Positions 51,049-62,699 of a stretch of DNA of 64,000 nucleotides are shown here, piece by piece. The notes beneath the pieces are model-generated. The model was not told the DNA's origin and made no database searches. It saw only the letters and a list, made by a program, of their open reading frames with translations. This DNA is from Chrysomallon squamiferum (lineage: Eukaryota; Mollusca; Gastropoda; Neomphalida; Peltospiridae). The stretch is taken from the NCBI GenBank assembly GCA_012295275.1, contig CM022665.1, positions 32,527,022 through 32,591,021 of the forward strand. The letters are read 5' to 3'. Positions within the stretch are counted from its first letter, which is position 1. Every line of letters starts with the position of its first letter. A program made the position numbers and the translations under genes.

Positions 51049-52809
51049 TTATACCCTGGAACCGGCAACTTTGGGCACACATTTCTGACCCGTTTGTTGC
51101 TTCATAACAATTACTGGTGCTTGGTGATAGTTCGCACTGTACTTCGACTTTCTTCTGGAAAATCGACTAGAAAAAAACTGTCTCCATGAGGCAGCTGTCT
51201 TGGTACTCCAGATCCACATGCCGCTTGTGATGCCAACAACCAGAGACATGAAGATTTTCAACATGTAAACCTCTACTGTTGGAATAGAATGCTCCAATGA
51301 ACAGTCGTTATGGCTATGACAAGGTCTCATCATAGCCTGCGTTCTCCAGTGATTAAAATTAATCCTTTCGTAAAATAAACATCCGATAACGCATGTGGCA
51401 GGAACTGTATATAATACAGAAAATACGCCTATTTTGGCCATTAGTTTTTCGAGTTTTCGAATATTGGTGCCATCCTGTTTTAAATTGTTTCTTATTCGAA
51501 ATAAGGCCACAAATCCGGCCAGAATGAATCCCGTACCAACAATGAGATAAACGATTAAAGGTGCCAGAACGAATCCAGTTTGAGCTGTGATGTCTTGGTT
51601 TCCCACGTAACACAGGCCTGTCAGCTCATCCCCGTCAACTCTCCTCATTGTCAATATAATAATAGTCTTGATTGCAGGTATGGCCCAGGCGGCCAAGTGA
51701 AAATAACTACTTAACGCTTCTATTGCTTCTTGTCCCCATTTCCTACCTGCTGCCAAAAACCAAGTGACTGTCAAGATGACCCACCAAATAGAACTAGCCA
51801 TCCCGAAGAAATACAGTACAAGAAACACTATAATACACCACGTACTCTCCAAGCCTTCCTGAATAAGAAACTCGCGACCGTCCCTTCCCCTATCACACGA
51901 TATAGCATCGGGACCTGTTACCGCTCTGATCATGAAAGCCATAGAGTAGATAGCATAGCACATTGAGAGAAATATAATTGGCCTCTCGGGGTATTTGAAT
52001 CTCGATGTGTCGATAACAAAAGTGAGTACTGTGATTGTTGTGGACAGACCACACAGCGACGCCCAGACGATCATCCAAATTTCAGCGAATACTTTGTCCT
52101 CTTGTCGGAAATATACATCGACGTCGCATCGTGGGGCACACGAGTTGTTTGTCTGAAGTTTATCAACATGAACGAATCTCACAGGACAGATGTCGATGTC
52201 GTGGTGTCTGATGTCGTACTTGGATGTCTCAGTCGTAGATTTCGTCAAAGACTCGAAAATTTTCTGTAGCTCTGGATTCATGTCGTCCAGGTTTTCGTGC
52301 CTGTGTGTTCCGGCGTCGAAGTCCGGTTCGTCTGTCACGTTTGGTGCCTCCATACACAGGTTGTTAGCGGGATCGCTCCTCTCTGGCAGCTTCTCGCATG
52401 ACAAAATATCCGGCCAGGGAAAATTAAACCTGGCCAGAACAGGTGCACACTTGGATTTCACCTCAAGACACATAGAACGACAAGCCGGGATTATAAGTGT
52501 CTCTTCGACAAGTTCCGTACACATCGGAGCGTACAGCGAACACAGAAAAAACTTTAACAGTCGCGAACATCCAATCTGAACCAGTGGTAAAAACTCGTGT
52601 ACTTGAATAGCCGCATCTTTTTGATTCGTGTGTCCTACCAGGTTTGGCATTCGGGTCAAGTTGTATCGCATGTCCAAACACATGGGTATCGTAATAGGCT
52701 CGCATTTCGCATTGTGAACGTTGTGATCGAATGACATGGAGTCCACCCCTACCGTCCATGACACCACCCATAGGACAGCAGTCCCGACCAGCAGTACTGA
52801 CCCTGGCAT
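51049..52809 (-). CDS. fz9/10: Frizzled-9/10-type Wnt receptor, single exon, complete
   Basis: A 586-residue seven-transmembrane Wnt receptor of the plasma membrane. Start: ATG at 52807-52809 with A at -3 is the first ATG after an in-frame TGA at 52948-52950. The longer open frame to 52911 begins only with GTG. A signal peptide occupies about residues 1-24. The cysteine-rich Wnt-binding domain spans about 36-152 with all ten cysteines (36, 44, 81, 90, 97, 110, 114, 121, 138, 152). N-glycosylation sequons lie at 50, 157 and 221, and hinge cysteines at 208, 224 and 228. TM1-7 lie at about 241-265, 276-297, 322-348, 366-387, 411-436, 456-480 and 511-534. The Dishevelled-binding KTxxxW is K537-W542 (KTAASW), and the 44-residue tail after it ends SRV, a class I PDZ-ligand form. 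CRD and core sequences (IPACRSMC, GDELTGLCYV) favour Fz9/10 over Fz4, Fz5/8 or Fz1/2/7. Absence of introns agrees with the vertebrate FZD9 and FZD10 genes. Relative to the vertebrate CRDs I recall, there are about two extra residues between C97 and C110. The subfamily call is strong but needs a tree. Confidence 0.95.
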   Translation of the reverse strand: MPGSVLLVGTAVLWVVSWTVGVDSMSFDHNVHNAKCEPITIPMCLDMRYNLTRMPNLVGHTNQKDAAIQVHEFLPLVQIGCSRLLKFFLCSLYAPMCTELVEETLIIPACRSMCLEVKSKCAPVLARFNFPWPDILSCEKLPERSDPANNLCMEAPNVTDEPDFDAGTHRHENLDDMNPELQKIFESLTKSTTETSKYDIRHHDIDICPVRFVHVDKLQTNNSCAPRCDVDVYFRQEDKVFAEIWMIVWASLCGLSTTITVLTFVIDTSRFKYPERPIIFLSMCYAIYSMAFMIRAVTGPDAISCDRGRDGREFLIQEGLESTWCIIVFLVLYFFGMASSIWWVILTVTWFLAAGRKWGQEAIEALSSYFHLAAWAIPAIKTIIILTMRRVDGDELTGLCYVGNQDITAQTGFVLAPLIVYLIVGTGFILAGFVALFRIRNNLKQDGTNIRKLEKLMAKIGVFSVLYTVPATCVIGCLFYERINFNHWRTQAMMRPCHSHNDCSLEHSIPTVEVYMLKIFMSLVVGITSGMWIWSTKTAASWRQFFSSRFSRRKSKYSANYHQAPVIVMKQQTGQKCVPKVAGSRV

Positions 52810-52943
52810 TTTACCTGCCTCCTGCGACAGTCCAGGGTCGTGACAGTGTTCCTCGTGTTCAGTGTGGTCAGCGTATCCGTAACAAACACAAACTGTTTTC
52901 AACAAACACACCGCGTGAAGACTGCTGCGAACCGATTGTACGT

Positions 52944-52988
52944 TTACTCAAACGTACACCACTTGACACGGGATATCCATGTATCCAT
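52944..52988 (-). promoter_or_regulatory. Two overlapping short upstream ORFs in the presumed Frizzled leader
   Basis: ATG at 52988 opens 14 codons ending TAA at 52944-52946. ATG at 52980 opens 10 codons ending TGA at 52948-52950, in frame with the receptor. If transcription starts upstream of 52988, both could reduce initiation at the main ATG. The transcription start is unknown. Confidence 0.35.
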
Positions 52989-52996
52989 CCGCAGCG

Positions 52997-53202
52997 TTTA
53001 TATTACCCGTTATTCTGCTTAGGACAAGTTTACAAAACACAGATTTTAGCATTAACTTAAATACACACAGGCGTAAAATAATATCTCAACTTTTACAAGT
53101 GACAGTAAGCAGTTCGACTGATTTATCCGTGCGTTTGGATGAACTATGATGTGTGCGGACCGATTTATCGTGAAGTGCTAATGGGTCTTAAAGTGGGCGG
53201 GC
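52997..53202 (-). promoter_or_regulatory. Candidate Frizzled core promoter: TATA-like and GC-box motifs
   Basis: The + strand TTTATA at 52997-53002 reads TATAAA on the gene strand, about 190 bases before the start codon. A GC box GGGCGGG lies at 53195-53201. The surrounding 53100-53400 is CpG-rich for this locus. If the TATA element is used, transcription would start near 52970, which would exclude the first upstream ATGs from the mRNA. A 5' UTR intron cannot be excluded. Confidence 0.3.
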
Positions 53203-53409
53203 ATTAACAGTGCAGAGAAGACACTGCCGAGAGGTGGTCGTCTGTCAATCATGTGGGAAAGACGCCGATAAACAGACCTCGTCGCCGCCTACAAACTTTA
53301 CACTGGCCCATTGACAGTGAAACGTAAATACGGCGTATAAACTCAGTGTGGAAACTTGTATTTGTTACTGATAGGCCGATGCTTTTGTGAGGGATTAGAC
53401 ATCTCGTAG

Positions 53410-54095
53410 TTAGGATGTATTAAGTAATGCTCGAAGAAAAATATGTAATGTGAAGCTGGCATTTTAGATTTTAATTTATTTTTTAATCAATTCATTCATT
53501 TATTCATTATTTTTTTAATCATTTTATTTTATTTTATTTTTTAATTAATTAATTTATTATTTTTACATATTTTATTTTATTTTATTTGTTTAATGTATTT
53601 TTTATATCTTAAATTTCACAAAATGGAGGAACTTGGGGTTTTTTTTGGGGGGGGGTTATGATGCTGCCTATTATCAAGTTTTGTTAATATAGTAAGATTA
53701 TTTTTGTGTGTGTTTGTAAGGACGTATATTCCATGTGTGTACATTTGTGTGTATATATGAGTAAAAGGTCACATCTAAATATGATTTTATACCGATTTAT
53801 TAACCCACAGCAGCCAATATGTATGTTTCTGTGCACCTCCATTTATATGCATGCATGTATCTTAGTACGTGTATGTGTGTGGTGTCCTGTTAGTGTTTTT
53901 TGTTGTTGTTTTTTTTTTTTTTTTTGGTTGGTTTGTGTGTGTGCGTTTGCAGACGTGAACACAAACATATAATTATGTATTTGCTGTGTTGGGTTGATAC
54001 GAATATTAAATTCAGATAATGTCACATATTACTCATATTTTGTCCGCTACATCTTAAAAATAAATAGCACCTGACGCAAAGCTTTTAACTTTATA
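53410..54095. other. Upstream flank, AT-rich
   Basis: T/A-rich with TTTTA repeats (53522-53585), a G run (53645-53656), a TG-rich stretch and a T run (53910-53925). No gene. Confidence 0.5.
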
Positions 54096-54720
54096 GTGAC
54101 GCTTGTTTTATTTTTATTTTATTTTTTTTATGTGTTTTTTATTTTATTTTATTATTTTTTTTTTTTGTTGTTGTTGTTGTTGTGGGGTTTTTTTCCCCTC
54201 TTCAATCAATTTACATTTTGTTCCCATGTTTTGGCTTTTACTTTTCGGATATTTTTTTTAATTTTTTTTTTATTATTATTATTATTTTGTTCATGTACAT
54301 GTTTATTTATTTTAAGAAAGGATGTTAACATCAGATATTAATTTCTTATTGAATAATAATAATAACGACAACAACAGTAATAGAAAGAAAAATTGGAAAA
54401 TCAAGTAAATGATAAAGAAAAAAAGATGAATAAAAAGAAGAAATAGTCTGAAGAAGAATTTTGGAAGAAAAAAAAGACAAGAAAATGAAAAAGAAGACGT
54501 TAAAAGTGGGTGGAGGAAGAATAAATAAAAATGTAGAAAGAGGATGACAAAAGAAGTAAAGAAAACAAATTACGAAAAAGGGAAAAAGAAAACCGAAAAA
54601 AGAACAGAAAGATGAAAAACGTGAAGAAGAAAAAGAAGAAGAAAAAAACTCAAAGAAAAAGAATAGAAAAGAATAACAAAGAAAAAGAAAAATGTGTTAG
54701 ATTAACATAATATTAAAAAT
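54096..54720. repeat. Strand-switching low-complexity tract: T-rich then A/G-rich
   Basis: Bases 54096-54310 are strongly T-rich. Bases 54350-54715 are almost entirely purine (A and G) on the same strand, with GAA/AAAG-type units. Neither half encodes a plausible protein. Confidence 0.75.
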
Positions 54721-55392
54721 TTAAATTTAAAAATAAAGGTAGTTTTATTTATTGTTATCATTTATAACTATACAACCTCAACAAATATTAAATTTTTTAA
54801 ACAGTTTCTTATGACACTGACAAACCAACTAACGGTAAATCTGCTTCCATTCAATCTGCTTCCACACTGTGAGTGAAACGAAGACATTTTCGATGGCATG
54901 TCAGTCCGAATGCTAATTGCTTTGTTAAACGACATGGAGAGACCAAGGGCAGTTTATAACGACCAGGTATATGATATGTAATGTTAACAGTGTGTTATCA
55001 GCGCTAGGCTAACTGATGCCTGTTTTGTTTGTCGTTGAGGATGCATGAAAGCTTTTACAGTTAGTCATTTACTGCTTGGTTGGCTCGTTAATTAAGTGGG
55101 GGCGGGGTGAAACGTTGGGTGATAGGTTAGCTAGCCTTGAACGTTATTGTTTTCAACAAAAAGAGCTGTTGGTTTAGTACAGCTGAGATAAAAATCAGTG
55201 TTTTGGTATGTCCCGTTCTACGGTATAGTTAATGTTGAAATACGCAACAAGCTTAAATAATAATGATAATAATAATAATAATAATAATAATTAAATAATA
55301 CATATACTGAATTAACGAAGAGTGAATTTATATTATGAGAAAGTATTGTGGTTATTTAGTTTAGTTTTGTTTTGTTTTATTTTCGTTATTAA

Positions 55393-55428
<36 letters not shown>

Positions 55429-58280
55429 ACCCATTTATATAGGTATTGCTCTATTTAAAAAAAATTGTTATTAAATTTTATTTAATATCTTATTTATGAA
55501 TATATTAATATATAGTTTTAAAATATATGTTTATTTATTTATTTTAATCTCAACAGATGTTGTGATACATAATACTGACACATATAAATTCAGACAGTTC
55601 TGAATTTACACTCATGTTCACTAAACATATTCAAAATTGTTTCTAACTAAACACATTACATGGAAGAACTGCGATGAACATTCTGATTTCATTTTTGAAG
55701 AATGCTATCTTGAATTTAAAACTTCATAGTAACCCTAGATGCCGTTTAGATGTTTCAAATCAACGATAACCTGCCTTAACAACAGAAATTAAAGTATGTT
55801 TATCGCTTAATTTAAAAAAAAAAAATTCTAAACTAAATAGGCAGTTTGTTGGTATTCGATATTAGTGTGTGTGTGTGTGTGTTGGGGAGAGGTCGCGCGT
55901 GTGTGATTGTGACGTCTATAGTTATTTTTAGTACGTGTTTGTATGTGTTTATTGAGTCCTCGATATAGAAAATAGTAAATAATGTCCAGTTCTGACTTAG
56001 ACCAATTATTTCGATAGTATACTCGCTATTAAATCAACTTATGTCATTACTGTTTTTAAATATATCATATAAAGGTTACAGTACAAATAGAATTGAAGTA
56101 TTCAGAAAATCTAGTTAAATACAAATGTAGTTATTTTAATAACTATTACACGTAAATTATTAAATATTCACGTTACCACTGATTAATAATGTCAACTCGT
56201 ACTCGTACTTTCAGGCTTAGAAAACTATACTTATTGTTTTACATACATTAATTTCTCTTTCATTATTAGTAAATAAATTATAAACTTGGTGTAACAAACC
56301 TCTGCATATGAAATTAGTAGACTGAATCAGAATTTAATTAATTAAAAATTTTAAAATATTCCTGATTAAAACAATAACAACAACAACAACAATAATGATG
56401 ATGATGATGATGAAGATGATGATGGTAGTTAAATACAACATTTAATTTACATATATCTATGTAGTAATCTGTTATTTAACCTTTACGTATTAAATCGCTC
56501 GAAACCCCACGATTCAAATGTCAAATGTCGTACTTATACTTATCAACATTAATAGGTCTTTGTTTATTAAATATTATCATACTTGGATTATTAATCTGAA
56601 ATGACACACAAGTTGAACATTGTGTAAGATAAAGAATAAATTACTACCACTACTATTACTCAGTGTTCTTTTGTTATTTAGCTGTGTAAGTAATATGTCA
56701 CGCTGTCAGTTTTTTTTCTCTCGTAATCTTTGTTATCACAAAGATTAACAGAATTATCTAACGCCGTGTGGGAATGTTGCTGCTGCTATTCTCTATGTTT
56801 AAATGTTGCTTAGGTTCTTTCTATTGTTTTTAGAGGCTTTTTTATTCCGAGATAGTGTGTCGTTTCTAAAATTTTATAATTAGGAATATCAATTGTCATT
56901 TTATTCGAATATTTTTAACATGTATGTAAAGCTAAACATAGAAACACACGCACAGATATATGTATAAACATATATTCAAATAGATGCATATAAACGCACG
57001 CATACGTATAATCGTACATATGCGTAGACACATACACATGTATCAGAGATACATTCACTTATATGAACTCATATATATATATATACACACAAACTGCGTA
57101 CGTACGTCAGTGTACGCATAGACATACACATACATACATACATATATACAAACAAACCCACATTGACTTACAGAGATAAATACTAACAAATCCCTGTATA
57201 TTATACTAAAGTAATTATAATTTTTAATATTTCTTTTTCTGAATATTTGCTATTATAAATAAACTAAATAATAGTAGAAATAGAGAAAAATATAATATAT
57301 TTTCTAATCTTATAAAATCTTTATATTTACTTATTTTTTGTTTTTTTTTATTTATTTATTTATTAATGTGCATATTTTAATATGAAATACATCAATTTAT
57401 AAATGCATCTTTTACTTCACAGCTGAGAGTATCTGTAGATACATGTTTTTGATGAGGAAACATTTTACAGATAGCATAAAAATAAATTAATTAATAATAT
57501 AATATAATATAGTAATAGTAGAAGTAGTAGCAATAGCAGCAGCAGCAACAGTCGTAGTAGTAGTAGTAGTAACAATAGATAAAGAAAGAAATATATAACA
57601 TCGTTTGAAATAAAATAAAATAAAATAAAATAAAACCAGGCTTAGTAATGTGTTGTTTGAGGAGAGCAGTAAATAAAAATTAGAAATATTAAGATGTTTT
57701 CGATGTACAATTATCTACAGAAATATTCGAAATCAGACAAATCCAAAAAGCTCTGAAGACCTCTATTTAACAACTCTGAAAAGGTTTAACTACTATTAGA
57801 AAGAAACAAAGCCTACTTTCCAAAATCTATACAACTGGCCTGATTCTAAATCACCCATTTCATAAACCATTTGTTGACAAAAATCACCAAAAACTCTTTA
57901 TGCAAATATGAATCGTGGCAGTATTTGTGTATAATTTCATGCTGTCCTTATAATTCATCCTACTGGTCATTGTCAAGAACAATAGATCAGCTATTACGGC
58001 CAGGATGGACACTCGGGCTGCCCGTTACAGGTGTGGTTCTTGAACGATCTTTAGTCCTTAAAGAGAGCCAATAAAATCGAGAGAAGAATGAGAAATGTGA
58101 CAGAAATTAATTTTCCCCTCGGCTTTTCTTTCTTGAATGGGCCTGTCTGAATGGGGCAGTCCTCTATCGGTTTATCTCTAGTCGTAAAAAGTCTTACACG
58201 CTAAACATTGCCTTGTACAGGGGTGTATGAAGGGAGGGAGGGGACAGTGCGTGCGTAAGGGGGAATATCTGTCATAGATA
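54721..58280. other. Intergenic, upstream of Frizzled
   Basis: AT-rich with AAT (55259-55292), a 32-A run (55396-55427), AAC/GAT (56372-56428), TATG/ACAT-rich (56940-57150), TAG/CAG (57511-57575) and AAAAT (57609-57636) repeats. No gene recognised. Confidence 0.45.
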
Positions 58281-58470
58281 ACCAGTGAATTGTAGTAACA
58301 TTTGCGCATTGGCGACTTATCAATGGGCTCGTTCAAGCAGGGTGTTGACAACATTCGACTCTAAATCGACTGTTGTTAAATTTATGATGGCCGCTGGCAC
58401 ATAAATTATCCTAAATCGCAAAGTAAACGAAAGTTGGGCGGCCGAGCGATTTGTAAAGCGGGTTTGTTTT
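58281..58470. promoter_or_regulatory. Candidate distal enhancer island 5.5 kb upstream of Frizzled
   Basis: Non-repetitive, GC-balanced block in AT-rich DNA. It contains TTTATGATGG at 58381-58390 (posterior Hox/Cdx-like), ATAAATTAT-type homeodomain words and a GGGCGGCCGAGCG segment. No coding frame. The call rests on composition and position. Confidence 0.25.
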
Positions 58471-58559
58471 TGCTGAACGTACGTCCACCTTAGAGCAGTG
58501 GATTGTCAAACAAGTTGATGTACTGCTTGTTACTGTAGAACCTCTTCAAGTATTCTGTT

Positions 58560-59171
58560 CATCTTTCTCTCGTACTTCTTCATTTTTATACTGTAGTAGA
58601 AATGTTTTCAAGTTTTGTGAAACAATTTTTGTAATATATATATTTATGCAAAAATCTTTTCGAGTTCTGTAGTTTTTATTAATTTTCTCTTCCCTTTCTT
58701 TATTTTATTTTATTTTATTTTTAAAAAGAATTTCTTCATTTCTTATATTTAGTTTTCTGTTTCCTTTGGTCTTTATTATTTTTTGGGAGGGGGTCTTTTT
58801 TTTTTCTTTTCTTTTTTTATACTGTTGTTTTGTTTTGTTTTAATTATTTTTAATTAATTAGTTAACTTATTTTTATTTCTTGTTCTTCTTTACGTTTACT
58901 TTTTCTCGCATATTAATTAAAAAACAAAAAAATAAATTTAAAAAATAAGTTTCCTTTAAACTTCGTTTTTCTTTCATTTTAAGGGTTTGAATGTGTGCGT
59001 ATGAGTGTAAACATCTGTTTTTTTTGTGAAGCGTGTGCGTAGGTGTGTCCGAATATATTTAGTTAATTTATATTATTTTTTCTTCGTTCCTTTTTTTTTT
59101 TTATTTTTTTTATTTTTTTTTTATCTAGATCTATTTCAATTTTATTTCCATTAAATTATTTTTCTCAGTAT

Positions 59172-59210
<39 letters not shown>

Positions 59211-59340
59211 TTTTGTCATTTCTTTTACTCCATGTTATATGCTGTTTCGTTTTCTTTCAGTTCCCATTATTTTATTTCATTTTTTTTCAATACTTTTTTT
59301 TCATTTTTTTTTTTATTCTTAGCACAACGTATAAATGTAA
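58560..59340. repeat. T-rich pyrimidine tract with (TTTA)n
   Basis: About 780 bases with strong T bias. It includes a pure TTTA array at 59171-59213 and many T runs. No coding content. Confidence 0.75.
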
Positions 59341-59981
59341 TTAAGTGCGGCAAGAAAAGAATGCTTCAAAGATGGTAACAGTAACACGGAATAATGACCA
59401 AATGATGTTTTCTCCAGACCAGACTGGCTGGAAAAACAGCGCTTATTGTCTTCACGCCATTTCAGTTAAGCATAAAACCAACCCTTGTAATATTGGACGA
59501 GGTATAATGGAGGGTTGAAGTGGGGAACAATACCCACAGCGCTAACTCATCGACTTAATTTACCCTTTCACACTCTGACACGTTTACTGTCCAGCCTTTG
59601 TGTGTTCGTTTCCTGTGTATTTGGCGTCAAATTAAGTTCTTGTTATTTGTGCAAAGCTGGTAAAAGTGGTTTTTAATATTAACCCTTGGTTATTTTGGAG
59701 TTATTTTCCCTTTTTTTTTTTTCTTCTTCTTCTTTCCCTAAACCCAAGTTTAGGAGTGAAGGAATTTATATATCCTATTCTAATTCACTCTCTCAGTGTA
59801 TTTACTCATTCGTTCACTGAGTATTGTTTCTCAGTAATATTCTTTTTTTTTTTTCTCTCCCAAATTTTAAAGTATATACCATTCTCCCATTATATCTTTC
59901 TGTCTCTGCAAGTTTACATGTATGTATGTTAGTATGTATGCATGAGTTTGAATGTATGTATATACGTGTATGTGTGTGTGT
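59341..59981. other. Intergenic with a GC-balanced block
   Basis: Bases 59370-59530 are unique and contain CCAGACCAGACTGGCTGG at about 59416-59433, a partly palindromic word with SMAD-like CAGAC. The rest is T-rich. No gene. Confidence 0.35.
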
Positions 59982-60030
59982 GTATGTATGTATGTATGTA
60001 TGTATGTATGTATGTATGTATGTATGTATG
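59982..60030. repeat. (GTAT)n microsatellite, about 12 units
   Basis: Pure tetranucleotide array preceded by TG units. Confidence 0.95.
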
Positions 60031-60462
60031 TGTCTGTCTGACTGTCTATTTGTCTTTCTAACTGTCTCTCTCATACTTTTTCTTTTTGTTTATTTCTATC
60101 TTTCCTCTGCAGACTCTGAATAATACTTTGAATAACGAAATGGACAAAATGAACGATTGTTCTTTATATATCCCACAAAAATAAATAAATTTAGTGTTAC
60201 ACTAAATAAATGTATTGTTAGTATAATTACCAGAAAATTTACAACATTAGGAAATATTTTATTTCCAAATAAATGTTTTAAAATATTCTCTATGCCTATA
60301 ACATGACGACAAAATACCATGTCAGTGTTATAATTAGTTATGCTTATGGTTATTTGACATCTAAATAAATAATTGAAATCGGTAAATATATATATTCCTG
60401 GCATGAATACATATTACTTTAGTAAATATATTTTTAAAATTATGTTCAAGATTTCAGAAAAT

Positions 60463-60466
<4 letters not shown>

Positions 60467-60545
<79 letters not shown>
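60467..60545. repeat. (GA)n microsatellite, 39 units
   Basis: Pure homopurine GA tract. Confidence 0.97.
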
Positions 60546-60547
<2 letters not shown>

Positions 60548-61851
60548 AATACACTCAGTCAAATCCTCGGCGCACTACCCAGTGTGATGATACTATACTT
60601 GTGTATAAGAATATTGATTAAAAGTAAATGTTGTACAATATCTGTCTTGTTATAACATTTTGTTTAAATATCCAATGACGCCTATATTTTATATTTGTTT
60701 TTTATCCTGCTGCTGAATTTCACGCCCAGACAAGCTTGAAAAGATTTACTTTTCATCATATCAAAGCTGCAGTTTCAGACAGTATTGATATACTGTATTA
60801 CCCCGTGCTAAGATAAATGGTGTCATACGTTTAAGACATTATTTCTCGAGGCGCACGCATAGCAATTAACCGCCACCAATACTGCCTCCCGTGACATAAG
60901 ACAATTTATCTTAGAACCGTTACTGCACAAACGAGCGAACTAACACAGATTATTTCACACCTTGTATCAGTCAGCTCGTATATCACCATGTAATAGACTG
61001 GGTTACGGTTCGTTCGTCAAACAACAGTGCTTTGTTTTCGAACACTGCGGCGTAACAGGCGTATCATACCCGGTGCACGTCTCGCTTAGACTGGTGTCTT
61101 TTGAAGTTTTACGTTGTGGATCAACAAACATCCTCTTTGACAGCAAATATAAATCGACCCAAACAAAGGTTTCAGTATCGGTCACCTTATTTTGTTTATA
61201 CGTGTGTTCTGATTTAGATATCAAAATATATATTTTCAGTTATTTTGTCTTACAGTCAAAGAGAGAGAGAAAGAAAAGATTAGAGGTACAATATTAATAC
61301 TGTAGCATGTCGAAACAAAGACTGAGAAAGACAGCCGAGTTCATGCGAAAAGAAAATGTAATAGTTTTGTCACAAGATAGATCGTGTTCCTCATTTATTT
61401 GTTTTCGGCAATGGGCCGTCATACGTGCTTGTTTTTTTGAAATCGTGTAACGTCAAACAAGAAAGTTAATGCATTTTACAGCCATTCTCCCTGTTCCCAC
61501 CATGACATATGTTAATAGTGTGGTAATGTACGTTAGAGTACTTGTGTGGCTTGAAGATTAATACGCTTCTCGTGTAATATAGTACACAATTAGCCGAATT
61601 AGATATCTGTTATTAAGCAACAGTAACAAATAACAACAATACTAATAGTAATATTAACAACAATAATAATAACAGTAGCAACAACAACAACGACAATGAT
61701 GATAGTTTAACGTATTTGAAATGTAATATTTTAACAGTAAATTTGTACTGACTTTTAAATGTACGCAAGCACGCATACTGAAATTAACAAAGAACACGCA
61801 ATGTCTGAGTGGATCATATTATTATTTTATTCATAGGCGATTAGATAAACA
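60546..61851. other. Intergenic with GC-balanced islands
   Basis: Bases 60700-61180 are non-repetitive and CpG-containing, with a TCF/LEF-like ATCAAAG at 60760-60766. Open frames on both strands near 60962-61297 are unrecognised. AAC/AAT repeats lie at 61617-61700. Confidence 0.35.
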
Positions 61852-61905
61852 TATAGGCTTTTAAACTGAGATATCTCATATAGGCTTTTAAACTGAGATA
61901 TCTCA
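61852..61905. repeat. Perfect tandem duplication of a 27-base unit
   Basis: Two identical copies (61852-61878 and 61879-61905), each containing the perfect palindrome GAGATATCTC. Identity implies a recent event. Confidence 0.9.
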
Positions 61906-62699
61906 TATATCAAATATCTGAGACTAGTTTGATCGTAAAACAAGAGAGAAAAAATACCAGCAGATGATTTGATCAATGAACCAATTAAATTTCAGACAAA
62001 AGTGTTTTCCACCATGTTAACTCTGCGACCGTCTGTTCAAGACGATACTGAAAAGAAATGCTAGTAAATCACAGGCAAGCTATGTCAGTCGGATTAGGAT
62101 TCTGTTTTTTTTTTTTTTTTTTTTTTTCTTTTCTTTTCGCGGGAATGTAATTTCTAACAAAGGAATAAAGACAGTAAAACATTCTTTCCCAAACTGTTTT
62201 CTTCCGACTGTCGCATGTTTAATTTTCGTATGCAACCTTTTTTGAAGTAGACTGATTTTTTACAACAAAAGTCGCTTTTCAAAACGTGCCACGTGTGATT
62301 CGATTGCTCCGCTTTACGAACAGTACGCAGTGCCAGTCGACTGTGAATGATCTTTCCGGTTGCAGCTAAACTCGTAAAAATACTTTACTGTGAGATTAGA
62401 AGGCGTTTACCACTTCGTTGGTTAGAAACTGCGGTGAGAAAGATTATTAACTCCAGAAAGTCTGATCATAAAATTCAAATTGACCAAATCTGACACGCTT
62501 CAGTGATCAGACTCGAGTTTAAAGCCAAAATCTTTTATTGTTTGCAGTAGTCATGGCTTCTAAATATATTTTTTTTCCGTTCAAAAACATGAAAATGAAT
62601 GAACTGCGTTTTATGGAGAAGCCGAATGAACTTTGGGAAAAATTTTAACGGCAGCTTTTTTTTTTTTTTTTTTTTTTTTTGCTAACACCGTGCTCTGGG
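61906..62699. other. Intergenic with T runs and a GC-balanced island
   Basis: T runs at about 62105-62127 and 62657-62680. Bases 62280-62530 are unique and CpG-containing, with CCACGTGTG (E-box) near 62289 and TGCGGTG (Runx-like) near 62429. No gene. Confidence 0.35.

Noticed and set aside
51893-52771. Additional ORFs on either strand inside the Frizzled gene
   Set aside because: They are shadows of the receptor reading frame.
52810-52911. N-terminal extension of Frizzled by 34 codons
   Set aside because: It opens with GTG, not ATG. The true signal peptide starts at the ATG at 52809, and an in-frame TGA lies upstream at 52948.
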